A stretch of DNA of 7,926 nucleotides from Desulfobacteraceae bacterium. Its GTDB lineage: Bacteria > Desulfobacterota > DSM-4660 > Desulfatiglandales > Desulfatiglandaceae. Position numbers and translations under genes: made by a program. Below the pieces are notes generated by a model. It was not told the DNA's origin. It saw nothing but the letters and a program-made list of their open reading frames with translations, and ran no database searches. Of this stretch, positions 1-7,143 are shown piece after piece; position 1 is the stretch's first letter, and the number at the start of each line of letters is the position of its first letter. Location of the stretch: the NCBI GenBank assembly GCA_020349865.1, contig CP070700.1:389884-397809 (forward strand), read 5' to 3'.

Positions 1-607
1 GTCCATTCTTGTCCAAGTACCGTTCGTGGAATTCTGTTACCACCAAGGAAGGACAGATCGCCGTCACACTGACTCCAGCTTGTTCTACTTCCATCCGTAG
101 TGAATCAGAGAATCCTATCACAGCGAATTTACTGGCAACGTAGGAAGTATTGAACGGGATTGCCAGCATCCCACCCAAGCTGGAGATATTCACGATCCGC
201 CCGCGTGTCTCTTTGAGATAGGGTAATGCATAGTAGGTGCACTGTACTGTGCCATAGAAATTCACCTCAACGACCTGCTTAAACAGGCGCAAATCGGGCA
301 AGTCTTCCAGTTTGCTGACAACGTCTATACCGGCATTATTCACCAGCGTGTCGATGCGGCCATATATTTCTTGGGTTCGTTGGATTAGTGCTCTACACTG
401 AGATTCATCTGCCACGTCAGTGGGTATCGCTATGGCTTTACTCCCGCGTTGTTGGCACTCCCCGGCCAATGAGTCAAGGCGTTGGGCATTGCGTGCAGCA
501 AGAGCCAGCCAAGCTCTCTCATCAGCTAGTCGAAGGACCAACGCCTTGCCAATTCCGCTCGAAGCTCCCGTTACGATGACTGCTTTTTCTCTGAAGGTAT
601 TCTGCAT
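1..607 (-). CDS. Short-chain dehydrogenase/reductase (classical SDR), C-terminus cut off by window edge
   Basis: This is the N-terminal 202 residues of an NAD(P)-dependent oxidoreductase of the classical SDR family; the reading frame runs off the window at base 1. Seen directly: the glycine-rich cofactor motif TGASSGIG at residues 13-20, an Asp at 64 in the usual adenine-contact position, NNAG at 90-93, the helix-4 Asn at 116, Ser143, and the catalytic YxxxK as Tyr156 and Lys160. The tetrad N-S-Y-K is therefore complete and the enzyme should be active. Arg39 after strand 2 (AARN) hints at NADP(H) preference, which is inference. The ATG at 605-607 is preceded by GAGGAG (complement of 618-623) at a 10-base spacing. 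The substrate cannot be told from the sequence, because the substrate loop is mostly missing. It lies downstream of the ATPase gene in the same direction, separated by a structured repeat, so co-transcription is uncertain. Confidence 0.93.
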   Translation of the reverse strand, partial: MQNTFREKAVIVTGASSGIGKALVLRLADERAWLALAARNAQRLDSLAGECQQRGSKAIAIPTDVADESQCRALIQRTQEIYGRIDTLVNNAGIDVVSKLEDLPDLRLFKQVVEVNFYGTVQCTYYALPYLKETRGRIVNISSLGGMLAIPFNTSYVASKFAVIGFSDSLRMEVEQAGVSVTAICPSLVVTEFHERYLDKNG

Positions 608-793
608 TCTGAATTGACTCCTCATCTCCAACCTTTACAACAACACAGCTTGCGCCAGTGGCCCAATGCGGAACCGTGGTTCTTCCATGGTAACGACGGA
701 GGGTGGTTAGCATGGAATGTTAGTCAACTCCAGCGTTGGTTCGCTCCGCTTTGCGGCGCGGGCCAACGCGGTGAGCACAGCGACTGGTTCGAC
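608..793. other. Intergenic spacer between ATPase and SDR genes
   Basis: The spacer holds repeat copy A (680-765) and the SDR ribosome binding site. It also contains a small perfect palindrome, GAACC-GT-GGTTC, at 671-682 just outside the repeat. Short open frames crossing it on both strands have no family resemblance and no ribosome binding site, and are not taken as genes. No convincing promoter for the SDR gene was found. Confidence 0.6.
680..765. repeat. 86-bp direct repeat, copy A (3' side of the ATPase gene)
   Basis: This copy aligns without gaps to 2304-2389, with 71 of 86 bases identical by hand count; the shared offset is 1624 bases. It contains two potential hairpins. The first pairs 683-694 with 706-717 (11 of 12 pairs, one G-G mismatch) around an 11-base loop. 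The second pairs GCGTTGG (733-739) with CCAACGC (763-769), just past the aligned end, and has an inner CCGC/GCGG stem (746-749 with 753-756) closed by TTT. It sits between the ATPase stop codon and the SDR start. No run of T follows the stems on the minus strand, so it does not look like an intrinsic terminator. The type of element is unknown: an attC-like recombination site, a REP-type palindrome or a decayed element end are all possible. Confidence 0.85.
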
Positions 794-2260
794 TTATTTT
801 TCTTTTAAACCCAGATAGGGCCAGAAAGCTGGGTGGATCTGAAATCTAGATATTGTATCAAGATTTAGGCTGGATAACTCATAGTGGCCAACATACGAAC
901 TGCCAGCTTTCCTTCCTGCTTTTAAACCGCCTATAACCCATGCCTTTAAAAAACCGATTTCCCATAATATTCTTTTAATCTCGAAATATTCTAGGTTATT
1001 TATCCATTCTGCCTCTGCGACTGGTGTATCGCCATCACATATTTCTAATAAATGTAAGTCAAGATCATCTTTATCAAGATTGTATTTGCGGCCACGAAAT
1101 GTATTGAATAAATTTAAAAGCCCAGGGAACTGGAATCTGTATTCCGATGCCAAATCTTTAGCCTTAAATTCAGAATATCCGACAACAGCATGGGAAATAT
1201 CGTCATAATTGACAGTCTTATATTTTTTTCCAACACGTTTGAGACATTCACGTACAAGTTGTAGAAATTCACGTGGTCTTAGCTGTGTTCTATCAACCAT
1301 ATAATTGAATGAATTAGCTTTTCTATATTCAATAGTTTCAGAAAAAAAGATATTCCAAATATCCTCGGCGCTCTTTTCCCTAAGTTCTGGAAAAGGATCC
1401 GCCAATCTAAGTGAGATAAAATCCCTCATGGAATCTTCTGTCCATTTAAGAACTTCAATAGCTCCTCTGATTTTTTGAGCGTCATCATAAATTTGTGGTA
1501 TGTTATCAAAAAGTTCTTGCCTGATTGAAACAAATACTTTTAGATTGTCATGGATGATATTTATTTTTTGAGCTGCTTGTATAAGCCCAGCTACAAAGTA
1601 TTTTGCCTCTTCTGAATTATCCCAGCCTTTATCAAGTTCATCAACATACACAAAAACATTTAATGAGTCTAATATTTTACAAAGACTGGGAAATAGCTCC
1701 TTAATATCCTGGAGTTCATAAAGCTGGTAAAGATCTTTTTTCTTAATTGAAGCCTGGTACTCGCCAAATTTTACTCCTTCAAGTCTTTTAAGATAGCTTA
1801 CAAGCAAACCCAATGGTGAGATATCTAACTCTTTTAGATTGTCTCGAACATAATTATAAATTAGTTTTTTTGCTCCAATTGCTAAACCTTTTGTCCTGCT
1901 TGCAATCTCTTTAAAAATCAAATTAAAGATTAGATACTGCCAAGAAATAGAATATGAAGATTGCTTTCCCCATGAGCCCTCTGCTTCTTTCTTTAGCAAT
2001 GATGACAGCATTTCATATGAATAATCTTCAGGTGATAGTTCAATAACAATTGACCCTGATGATTTTTGAGATTCAGCAAGATATTTAAAAATGGCAGTTT
2101 TACCAGTCCCCCTGTTTCCAACTACAATATACTTGAAACCATCTCTGATTGATTCAAATGAATCACTTTTAATAAAATATCTTCTGAGACCCAGCCGAAT
2201 ATCATCTTCTGCTGCGTCTGCACCAAGATTAACTTTTTGCATATCTGGCACGAATGTCAT
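794..2260 (-). CDS. P-loop ATPase, Sll1717/KAP-like
   Basis: The product is a 488-residue predicted soluble ATPase. The N-terminus has a DAAEDD...YFI lead-in followed by Walker A, GNRGTGKT, at residues 48-55 (Lys54, Thr55). Walker B is NVFVYVDELD at 201-210 (Asp207, Glu208). A sensor-like strand ends in Ser-Ile-Arg at 245-247, and a basic LRPREFLQL segment at 327-335 resembles the arginine/sensor-2 region of KAP/STAND-type ATPases. The C-terminal 110 residues look like a winged-helix-type region ending in the IHPAFW...L motif (475-483). This layout matches my recollection of the Sll1717 P-loop ATPase family, whose role is poorly defined and which often sits in accessory or defence-rich regions. 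No nuclease, protease or membrane domain is seen. The gene is clearly richer in A+T than its neighbours and is framed by direct repeats, suggesting horizontal acquisition. The ATG at 2258-2260 is preferred over one 17 codons upstream, because it follows a good ribosome binding site and the upstream ATG would run into repeat copy B. Confidence 0.85.
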   Translation of the reverse strand: MTFVPDMQKVNLGADAAEDDIRLGLRRYFIKSDSFESIRDGFKYIVVGNRGTGKTAIFKYLAESQKSSGSIVIELSPEDYSYEMLSSLLKKEAEGSWGKQSSYSISWQYLIFNLIFKEIASRTKGLAIGAKKLIYNYVRDNLKELDISPLGLLVSYLKRLEGVKFGEYQASIKKKDLYQLYELQDIKELFPSLCKILDSLNVFVYVDELDKGWDNSEEAKYFVAGLIQAAQKINIIHDNLKVFVSIRQELFDNIPQIYDDAQKIRGAIEVLKWTEDSMRDFISLRLADPFPELREKSAEDIWNIFFSETIEYRKANSFNYMVDRTQLRPREFLQLVRECLKRVGKKYKTVNYDDISHAVVGYSEFKAKDLASEYRFQFPGLLNLFNTFRGRKYNLDKDDLDLHLLEICDGDTPVAEAEWINNLEYFEIKRILWEIGFLKAWVIGGLKAGRKAGSSYVGHYELSSLNLDTISRFQIHPAFWPYLGLKEK

Positions 2261-2268
2261 TTGTTTAA

Positions 2269-2275
2269 TTCCTTT
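2269..2275 (-). promoter_or_regulatory. Ribosome binding site deciding the ATPase start
   Basis: The minus strand reads AAAGGAA here, with its AGGA core 9 bases upstream of the ATG at 2258-2260. The alternative ATG at 2309-2311 has no comparable purine-rich element and lies within repeat copy B, so the shorter 488-residue product is favoured. Confidence 0.75.
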
Positions 2276-2303
2276 ATAGTTCGAATGCCGAGCTGAGTTG
2301 CGA

Positions 2304-2389
2304 TTCTTCAATGGTAACGACTAAGGGTGGTTAGCATGGAAGGCTCGTCAGCTCCAGCACTGGTTCGTGACGCTTTGCGGCGCAAACCA
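2304..2389. repeat. 86-bp direct repeat, copy B (5' side of the ATPase gene)
   Basis: This is the second copy of the element at 680-765, in the same orientation. Hairpin 1 is kept as 2307-2318 with 2330-2341 (10 of 12 pairs). Hairpin 2 is kept as TGGTT (2361-2365) with AACCA (2385-2389) and an inner CGC/GCG stem with the same TTT loop. The inner arm uses AA where copy A has GG (761-762), so pairing opposite the TT is retained as T-A here and as T-G in copy A. It lies in the leader of the ATPase gene, ending 43 bases before its ATG when read on the minus strand. Confidence 0.85.
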
Positions 2390-2457
2390 TTAAGGGTTAA
2401 GAACTAATGAAATGATATAAGCTATTATTTTATTAAGCTTTGATTTAATCTTAAGGG

Positions 2458-2487
2458 AATATAACATAATATTACATAAAAATACAA
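2458..2487 (-). promoter_or_regulatory. Candidate promoter for the ATPase gene
   Basis: On the minus strand TTGTAT (complement of 2482-2487) and TATATT (complement of 2458-2463) are 18 bases apart, a fair match to sigma-70 -35 and -10 boxes. The tract is A+T-rich, so chance matches are likely. If real, the transcript would carry a leader of about 190 bases that includes repeat copy B. Confidence 0.3.
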
Positions 2488-2577
2488 GGATTTTCCAATG
2501 ATAAAAAGCCTGGGGAATTGCTGGATAAAGTGAGCGGAAATTGAGGTATGAGTCTTCAGATGAATAATTTGAAATGT

Positions 2578-4365
2578 TCAGATGGCTGAGTCTTGTGATA
2601 TGTGTAAATCGGAGGCGCAGACGCCGCAGCGATAGCATTCGCCCACACGGCAGACGTCCGATTCTTCCCCCTTTAGGGCAAGTTCGTATTCGTTTTTAAG
2701 ATGCTTTTTGAGGATACCGTGATCAATGAAATCCCACGGAAGGACTTCGTCGAGGCTTTTGGGACGGTGGACGAAAAAATCGGGGTTTACGTCGGAGAAG
2801 CGAAGGGCCTTTGTCCAATCTCCTCCCAGCTTGTGAGACGTAAACAAGATGGAGCCAACCCGTCTGTCTCCCACTGAGAGCAAAGTCTGTACATAGGCCC
2901 ATTTGGGTACATCAAAATTAACCTTGACGCCCCCTTCCTTGGCCAGTATCTTTTTCAACCACCTTTGCTTTTCTTTGAGGGAAGAGGCCTGCTCAAGCGG
3001 AAACCACTGAAAAGGGGTGGACGCTTTTGGCACAAAGCAGTTTACGCTCAACTTTATCTGGCCAATTCTCCCGCGCGGGGCAGACACCATTACCATGTTG
3101 TGTTTTATGACTTTGACAAGGTCCACAATTTCTGCCACGTCGTCTCTGGTCTCTGTTGGAAGGCCAATCAGAAAGTACAGTCTTATGGTAAATCCCTCGG
3201 TGCTTGCAATCAGTCTCACTGCCTCCATGATCTGTTCTCGTGTCAGATGCTTGTTAATCACCCTTCGAAGTCTTTCAGAACCGGCCTCCGGGGCTATTGC
3301 CACGGTCTTTTGCCCTGCTTGTTTCAGGTGATCAAGAAGACCCTGGGTGAGGGTATCTGCCCTTAATGATGAAAGAGAAAAGCGTCCTCCCTTTTTCAAT
3401 ATCAGGGAGGTCACGTTTTCTATACCCGGGATATCCGACACCGCTGAACTCAACAACCCCACCTGTTTGCTTTGCTTCAATGTTTTTTCGGTGGCGGCCA
3501 GGAGATCAGGTTCCGGATGGGTCCGGGGAGGGCGATACACATATCCTGCGGCACAAAATCGGCATGAACGTCCGCATCCCCTGCCCAGTTCAACAAGGAT
3601 TTTGTCACCGAATTCCGTATCAGGCGTGATGATCGCGGAAAGGGCCACCTGTTGATCCCATGATTCGCCTGCGGCGGAGCATGCCACCTTAATTTTTGCG
3701 GGTGTCTTGCTGTCTTTGGGCAAAAAGGACTTGAGGGTCCCGTCCTTATGATATTCAGGCTCATAAAGGGAAGGCACATAAAGGGTAGTCATTCTTTTAG
3801 CAAGTTTTTTCGCAATCTGATCTCTATTTAAGTGAGCGGATTTGAGTTCAATAAGATGATCTATGAATTCGTTGAGGTTTGCCTCTGCCTCACCCATCAA
3901 AAAAAAATCAATAAAAATGGCCAATGGCTCAGGGTTCAAAAAGGTCGTAACGCCTCCGGCCATGATTAAGGGGCAGGGGTCGGATCTTTCTTCTGAAAAA
4001 AGCGGGATCTTTCCCATTTCCAGAATCTTCAGGATGTTTGGATAGTCATTTTCGAAGGACAGGGAAAAGGCTACAAGGTCGAATTTTTGAAGGGAGGTTT
4101 GCGATTCCAGGGAGAGGAGCGGTTTTCCCGACTGAAGGTGGAGGGACATTTCTTGGCCTTCAGGCAGGAAAACACGCTCAGCAACAACGTCGGGTCTCTT
4201 GTTTAAGAGATGGTAAACAATCTGGAAGCCTAAGTTTGACATGCCAAGACGGTAATAATTGGGGTAGGTGAGGGCAATTGACAATTTACCTCCCCAATCT
4301 TTTTTGACTGTTCCCTTTTCCCTGGCCAACCTGGATCGGTAAAGGGAAACAATGTCACGCGGCAC
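2578..4365 (-). CDS. B12-binding-type radical SAM protein (TIGR03960-like)
   Basis: The product has 595 residues and is predicted cytoplasmic. The N-terminal region (about 25-175) is a B12-binding-like fold with the family's KDW...YPNYYRLGMSNLGFQIVYH signature. The canonical DxHxxG cobalamin-ligand motif is not apparent. The radical SAM core follows: Cys264, Cys268 and Cys271 form CxxxCxxC in GRGCGRSCRFCAAG, ligating a 4Fe-4S cluster that cleaves S-adenosylmethionine. APEAGSERLRRVINK (358-372) and YFLIGLPTET (397-406) match the core's later strands. A second cysteine cluster, CX4CX2CX2C at 572-583, closes the protein and may hold another metal centre. The reaction of this family is not established to my knowledge. 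In many bacteria it is fused to or next to a TIGR03936/DUF2344 protein; none is seen here. The start is GTG (4363-4365), since an in-frame stop lies at 4381-4383 and AAAGG precedes it by about 10 bases. A 276-base spacer separates it from ftsZ. Confidence 0.85.
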   Translation of the reverse strand: MPRDIVSLYRSRLAREKGTVKKDWGGKLSIALTYPNYYRLGMSNLGFQIVYHLLNKRPDVVAERVFLPEGQEMSLHLQSGKPLLSLESQTSLQKFDLVAFSLSFENDYPNILKILEMGKIPLFSEERSDPCPLIMAGGVTTFLNPEPLAIFIDFFLMGEAEANLNEFIDHLIELKSAHLNRDQIAKKLAKRMTTLYVPSLYEPEYHKDGTLKSFLPKDSKTPAKIKVACSAAGESWDQQVALSAIITPDTEFGDKILVELGRGCGRSCRFCAAGYVYRPPRTHPEPDLLAATEKTLKQSKQVGLLSSAVSDIPGIENVTSLILKKGGRFSLSSLRADTLTQGLLDHLKQAGQKTVAIAPEAGSERLRRVINKHLTREQIMEAVRLIASTEGFTIRLYFLIGLPTETRDDVAEIVDLVKVIKHNMVMVSAPRGRIGQIKLSVNCFVPKASTPFQWFPLEQASSLKEKQRWLKKILAKEGGVKVNFDVPKWAYVQTLLSVGDRRVGSILFTSHKLGGDWTKALRFSDVNPDFFVHRPKSLDEVLPWDFIDHGILKKHLKNEYELALKGEESDVCRVGECYRCGVCASDLHISQDSAI

Positions 4366-4641
4366 GTCTCTGACTACCTTTCAAAATCAGTCGTTTTCAT
4401 TAACTAAGATCTTAAAGTTTACGTTAAGCCCGCCCTGGCGCGAAGCTATCATCGTAAGGACTTGTCCCTGTACCATTAAAGACACAGTGACTATGAACCA
4501 AACCCTCTCAGCCAAGGTCTGGGCCGGGGCTTCTGAGCTCACGCCGAAGCCCTCCCCCTCAAGGGAGAGGGAAATAGTCCATCTTCCAAACGTGAGGCCG
4601 GGACCCGGCAGGATTTGTCGCAAACGGTAACCCGCAATCTA
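4366..4641. other. Spacer between ftsZ and the radical SAM gene
   Basis: A 276-base stretch holding the two G+C-rich palindromes and the ribosome binding site of the radical SAM gene. A 78-codon minus-strand frame (4387-4623) crosses both palindromes, shows no recognised family and lacks a clear ribosome binding site, so it is not called. No good sigma-70 promoter was seen. Confidence 0.5.
4550..4571. repeat. G+C-rich palindrome downstream of ftsZ
   Basis: CCCTCCCC and GGAGAGGG face each other around a short CTCAAG centre, pairing at 7 of 8 positions. A second palindrome, GCCGGGACCCGGC, sits at 4597-4609. Neither is followed by a T run on the minus strand, so they are weak candidates for intrinsic terminators of ftsZ. 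Similar C-rich/G-rich palindromes are common dispersed intergenic repeats in bacteria. Confidence 0.4.
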
Positions 4642-5871
4642 TCAGTCCGCCTTTGCCCTGAGAAAGGTGGGGTAATCCAGATTATCCTTTAGATGAAATC
4701 TGTTGAGGAGACCTTTCCTGCGCTGGTTGATCTCGTCCTGTTGTGCGTGAACCGAAAGTCCCTTGCCCGTTCTCTGGTACGTAGGGATATCAAGGCTCTC
4801 GCCATTCTTTTTTACGGTCCAGGTCTCTTCTGCCTCATCAGGATTCAAGTCTCTGATTTTAACCACATTACTGTAATCGTGCGCGAAATGATTACTCATG
4901 CTTCCGGCACCATTGTCGATACCCGTTGCAATAACAGTGATTTGAACCTTATCATCAAGAGCATCATCAAAGACCACACCCCAGAAGATCTCCGCATCCT
5001 GGTTTACCTCCCCTTTGATATAATTGGAGGCTTCATCGATTTCTTCCATGGTCATGTCAGAAGGGCCGGTAATGTTCATAAGTAGCCCCTGAGCACCACT
5101 GATGGAGATGTCTTCCAGGAGCGGGCTGTTGATGGCCATCTGGGCTGCCTCTGTGGCCCTGTTTTCTCCACTGGCGCTCCCCATTCCCATGATAGCAGTG
5201 CCCATCTGCTCCATTACCTTTTTAATATCCGCAAAATCCAAATTGATAAAACCATTGCTCATGATCAGTTCGGAGATTCCTTTCACCGCCTGGAGGAGCA
5301 CTTCATCGGCCCGCGCAACGAGTTCTTTAAAGGACGTGGTCTTGCTACCCAGTGCCTTGAGGCGTTCATTGGGGATAATAATGAGGCTGTCAACCTCCCT
5401 TTTGAGCTCCTCTATTCCTTCCATTGCCCTTTTCATTCGCTTTTCCCCTTCAAACGCAAAGGGCTTTGTGACCACGGCTACGGTCAGGGCGCCGCTTTCC
5501 CTGCACTCCCTCGCGGCCACAGGAGAGGCGCCTGTGCCAGTACCACCTCCCATCCCGGCGGTGATAAAGACCATGTCGGAATGATCAACAGCATCTCTAA
5601 TGTCATTGATACTTTCCTCGCAGGACACCTTGCCGATCTCAGGATCAGCTCCGGCACCAAGACCCATGGTGACCGATGGGCCGAGCTGGATCTTATGGGA
5701 GCACACGGACCGGTCAAGATCCTGGCAATCTGTGTTGGCAGCAACAAAGTCCACCCCTCTTAATTTTGAGGCAATCATATTGTTGATTGCATTGCCGCCT
5801 GCACCTCCTATGCCCACTACCTTGATCTTAGCATTGTACCTTTCCTTTTCATCAACAAATTCAAACTGCAT
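4642..5871 (-). CDS. ftsZ: Cell division protein FtsZ
   Basis: FtsZ is the tubulin-like GTPase that polymerises into the cytokinetic ring at midcell and recruits the divisome. The 409-residue product has normal length. Seen directly: the N-terminal nucleotide-binding GIGGAGGNA at 20-28, NTD at 47-49, and the tubulin signature GGGTGTG at 108-114. The T7-loop segment NLDFAD at 210-215 carries the two acidic residues (Asp212, Asp215) that complete the GTPase site of the next subunit. The conserved SGENRATEAAQMAINSPLL block is at 234-252. A short linker (about 340-395) leads to the C-terminal tail DYPTFLRAKAD (399-409), the binding site for FtsA and other tail partners. The start is unambiguous: the ATG at 5869-5871 follows a strong GGAGG (complement of 5878-5882) with 6-base spacing. 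It begins 34 bases after the ftsA stop, indicating co-transcription and high translation of ftsZ. Confidence 0.99.
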   Translation of the reverse strand: MQFEFVDEKERYNAKIKVVGIGGAGGNAINNMIASKLRGVDFVAANTDCQDLDRSVCSHKIQLGPSVTMGLGAGADPEIGKVSCEESINDIRDAVDHSDMVFITAGMGGGTGTGASPVAARECRESGALTVAVVTKPFAFEGEKRMKRAMEGIEELKREVDSLIIIPNERLKALGSKTTSFKELVARADEVLLQAVKGISELIMSNGFINLDFADIKKVMEQMGTAIMGMGSASGENRATEAAQMAINSPLLEDISISGAQGLLMNITGPSDMTMEEIDEASNYIKGEVNQDAEIFWGVVFDDALDDKVQITVIATGIDNGAGSMSNHFAHDYSNVVKIRDLNPDEAEETWTVKKNGESLDIPTYQRTGKGLSVHAQQDEINQRRKGLLNRFHLKDNLDYPTFLRAKAD

Positions 5872-5905
5872 GTTGTCCCTCCTTCCTTTAGTTACAAGTT
5901 ATGAG

Positions 5906-7129
5906 TTAAATGACATCCTTAAACCATTTTTTCATTCTGCCCATGACACGGTTAAAGATATTTTTGTCTCTTATTCGAAACTTTTTTGCCTTCTTGCCGG
6001 CCTTTGACCCGTAGATGACAAGACCCACTGCTGTCGCATACATTGGTTTGTTGACAATTTCTACCAACCCGCTCATCCCTTGAGGGTAACCCACACGAGC
6101 AGGCGAGTTAAATACTTGCTCGGCCATCTCGGTAACTCCCTGAAGTTCGGCTGAACCGCCGGTGACAACCACGCCTGAAGTGATAGTGTCTTCGTGCCCT
6201 GAGCGTACAAGCTCGCTGGAAATCAGAGAAAATATTTCTTCGACCCGGGGCTCCAGTATCTCCCCGAGGACCTGCCGTGAGAGAACCCTTGGCTTTCTTC
6301 CCCCCACACCGGGAACCTCAATGGTTTCCTCCCTACCGATCAATGAGGCGAGGCCGCATCCGTATTTGATTTTGATCTTCTCCGCCTCGAGTTTGGCTGT
6401 CCTGAGCCCTACGGCAATATCATAAGTTAAATTATCTCCTCCTAAAGGCAGAACAGATGTGTGCTTGATGGCCCCTCTAGCGAATACTGCCATGTCGGTC
6501 GTTCCCCCTCCGAAGTCAATAATTGCCGCTCCGAGATTGCGCTCTTCCTTTGACAGCACCGCCTCACTGGATGCCAAGGACTGAAGAACAATGTCGCACA
6601 CATCCAGCCCGGCCCGATTCGCGCACTTGATAATGTTTTGTGCAGACGTAACTGCACCCGTTACAATATGAATTTTTGCCTCTAAACGTACCCCGGACAT
6701 CCCTAAGGGGTCCATAATCCCATCCTGTTCATCCACTATGAATTCCTGAACCAGGGTGTGAATTACCTCACGATCCATGGGGATGGCCACTGCACTGGCG
6801 GCCTCAACAACGCGGTCAATATCTTTTTTTGTCACCTCCTTTTCCTTGAGCGCGATTACCCCATGGCTGTTAAAGCCCTTGACATGGCCACCCGCTATAC
6901 CGGCAAAGACAGCACTGATCTCGCAGCCAGCCATTGTTTCGGCTTCCTCGACTGCCTCCTTTATGGAATTGACGGTGTGTTCGATATTGATGACCACCCC
7001 TTTCCTTAAGCCCTCCGAAGGATGGCTTCCCATGCCGATGATTTCCACGCCATCAGGACGAGCTTCAGCAACAACAGCGCAAACCTTGGTGGTTCCGATA
7101 TCCAGACCAACAATGATTTCCCCAGACAT
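5906..7129 (-). CDS. ftsA: Cell division protein FtsA
   Basis: FtsA is the actin-like ATPase that tethers FtsZ polymers to the inner membrane and links them to later divisome proteins. The 407-residue product shows the phosphate-1 motif GLDIGTTKV at 8-16, the 1C/SHS2-type insert after about residue 80, the phosphate-2 motif IDFGGGTTDM at 204-213, and the adenosine motif VVVTGGSAELQG at 320-331. It ends in a basic amphipathic helix (about 392-407, FNRVMGRMKKWFKDVI), the membrane-targeting sequence. All core motifs are intact. The start is placed at the ATG 7127-7129, where homologues begin a few residues before the GLDIGTTK strand and where a GAGG lies upstream. An ATG 18 codons further up would add a tail with no resemblance to FtsA. 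It is paired with ftsZ but separated from ftsQ by 465 bases, so it probably has its own promoter. Confidence 0.98.
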   Translation of the reverse strand: MSGEIIVGLDIGTTKVCAVVAEARPDGVEIIGMGSHPSEGLRKGVVINIEHTVNSIKEAVEEAETMAGCEISAVFAGIAGGHVKGFNSHGVIALKEKEVTKKDIDRVVEAASAVAIPMDREVIHTLVQEFIVDEQDGIMDPLGMSGVRLEAKIHIVTGAVTSAQNIIKCANRAGLDVCDIVLQSLASSEAVLSKEERNLGAAIIDFGGGTTDMAVFARGAIKHTSVLPLGGDNLTYDIAVGLRTAKLEAEKIKIKYGCGLASLIGREETIEVPGVGGRKPRVLSRQVLGEILEPRVEEIFSLISSELVRSGHEDTITSGVVVTGGSAELQGVTEMAEQVFNSPARVGYPQGMSGLVEIVNKPMYATAVGLVIYGSKAGKKAKKFRIRDKNIFNRVMGRMKKWFKDVI

Positions 7130-7133
7130 TTTG

Positions 7134-7143
7134 CTCTTACCTC
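7134..7143 (-). promoter_or_regulatory. Ribosome binding site deciding the ftsA start
   Basis: The minus strand shows a purine-rich GAGGTAAGAG; the GAGG core (complement of 7140-7143) is 10 bases before the ATG at 7127-7129. This supports the 407-residue form over one starting at 7183. Confidence 0.6.

Larger units (their letters stand above)
2261..2577. other. A+T-rich spacer upstream of the ATPase gene
   Basis: The spacer holds the ATPase ribosome binding site, repeat copy B (2304-2389) and an A+T-rich tract (about 2395-2500) with a candidate promoter. No gene was found in it. An 82-codon open frame that starts inside the radical SAM gene is a shadow. No clear terminator for the radical SAM gene was recognised just past its stop. 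Confidence 0.6.

Noticed and set aside
680..765. A classical integron attC site
   Set aside because: The inner stem resembles attC, but no proper RYYYAAC and GTTRRRY core pair was found at suitable spacing in either copy, and no integron integrase is in view. It is kept only as a loose possibility.
614..808. A 64-codon plus-strand open frame over repeat copy A
   Set aside because: It is made mostly of repeat text and lies opposite to all genes here; the equivalent translation is not kept in copy B.
2261..2311. A 17-codon N-terminal extension of the ATPase
   Set aside because: It would start inside repeat copy B and has no ribosome binding site, whereas the internal ATG at 2258-2260 has a good one.
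2390..2638. An 82-codon minus-strand open frame across the end of the radical SAM gene
   Set aside because: It overlaps a well-supported gene in another frame, is rich in A+T-driven codons and has no family resemblance.
2965..3779. Several plus- and minus-strand open frames of 87-133 codons inside the radical SAM gene
   Set aside because: They are shadows of a strongly supported gene, with no ribosome binding sites or motifs.
4387..4623. A 78-codon minus-strand open frame between ftsZ and the radical SAM gene
   Set aside because: It runs through two palindromic repeats, has no clear ribosome binding site and no recognised family.
5102..5584. A 160-codon plus-strand open frame opposite ftsZ
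   Set aside because: It is antisense to conserved FtsZ core codons and its serine/leucine/isoleucine-rich text is typical of a mirror frame.
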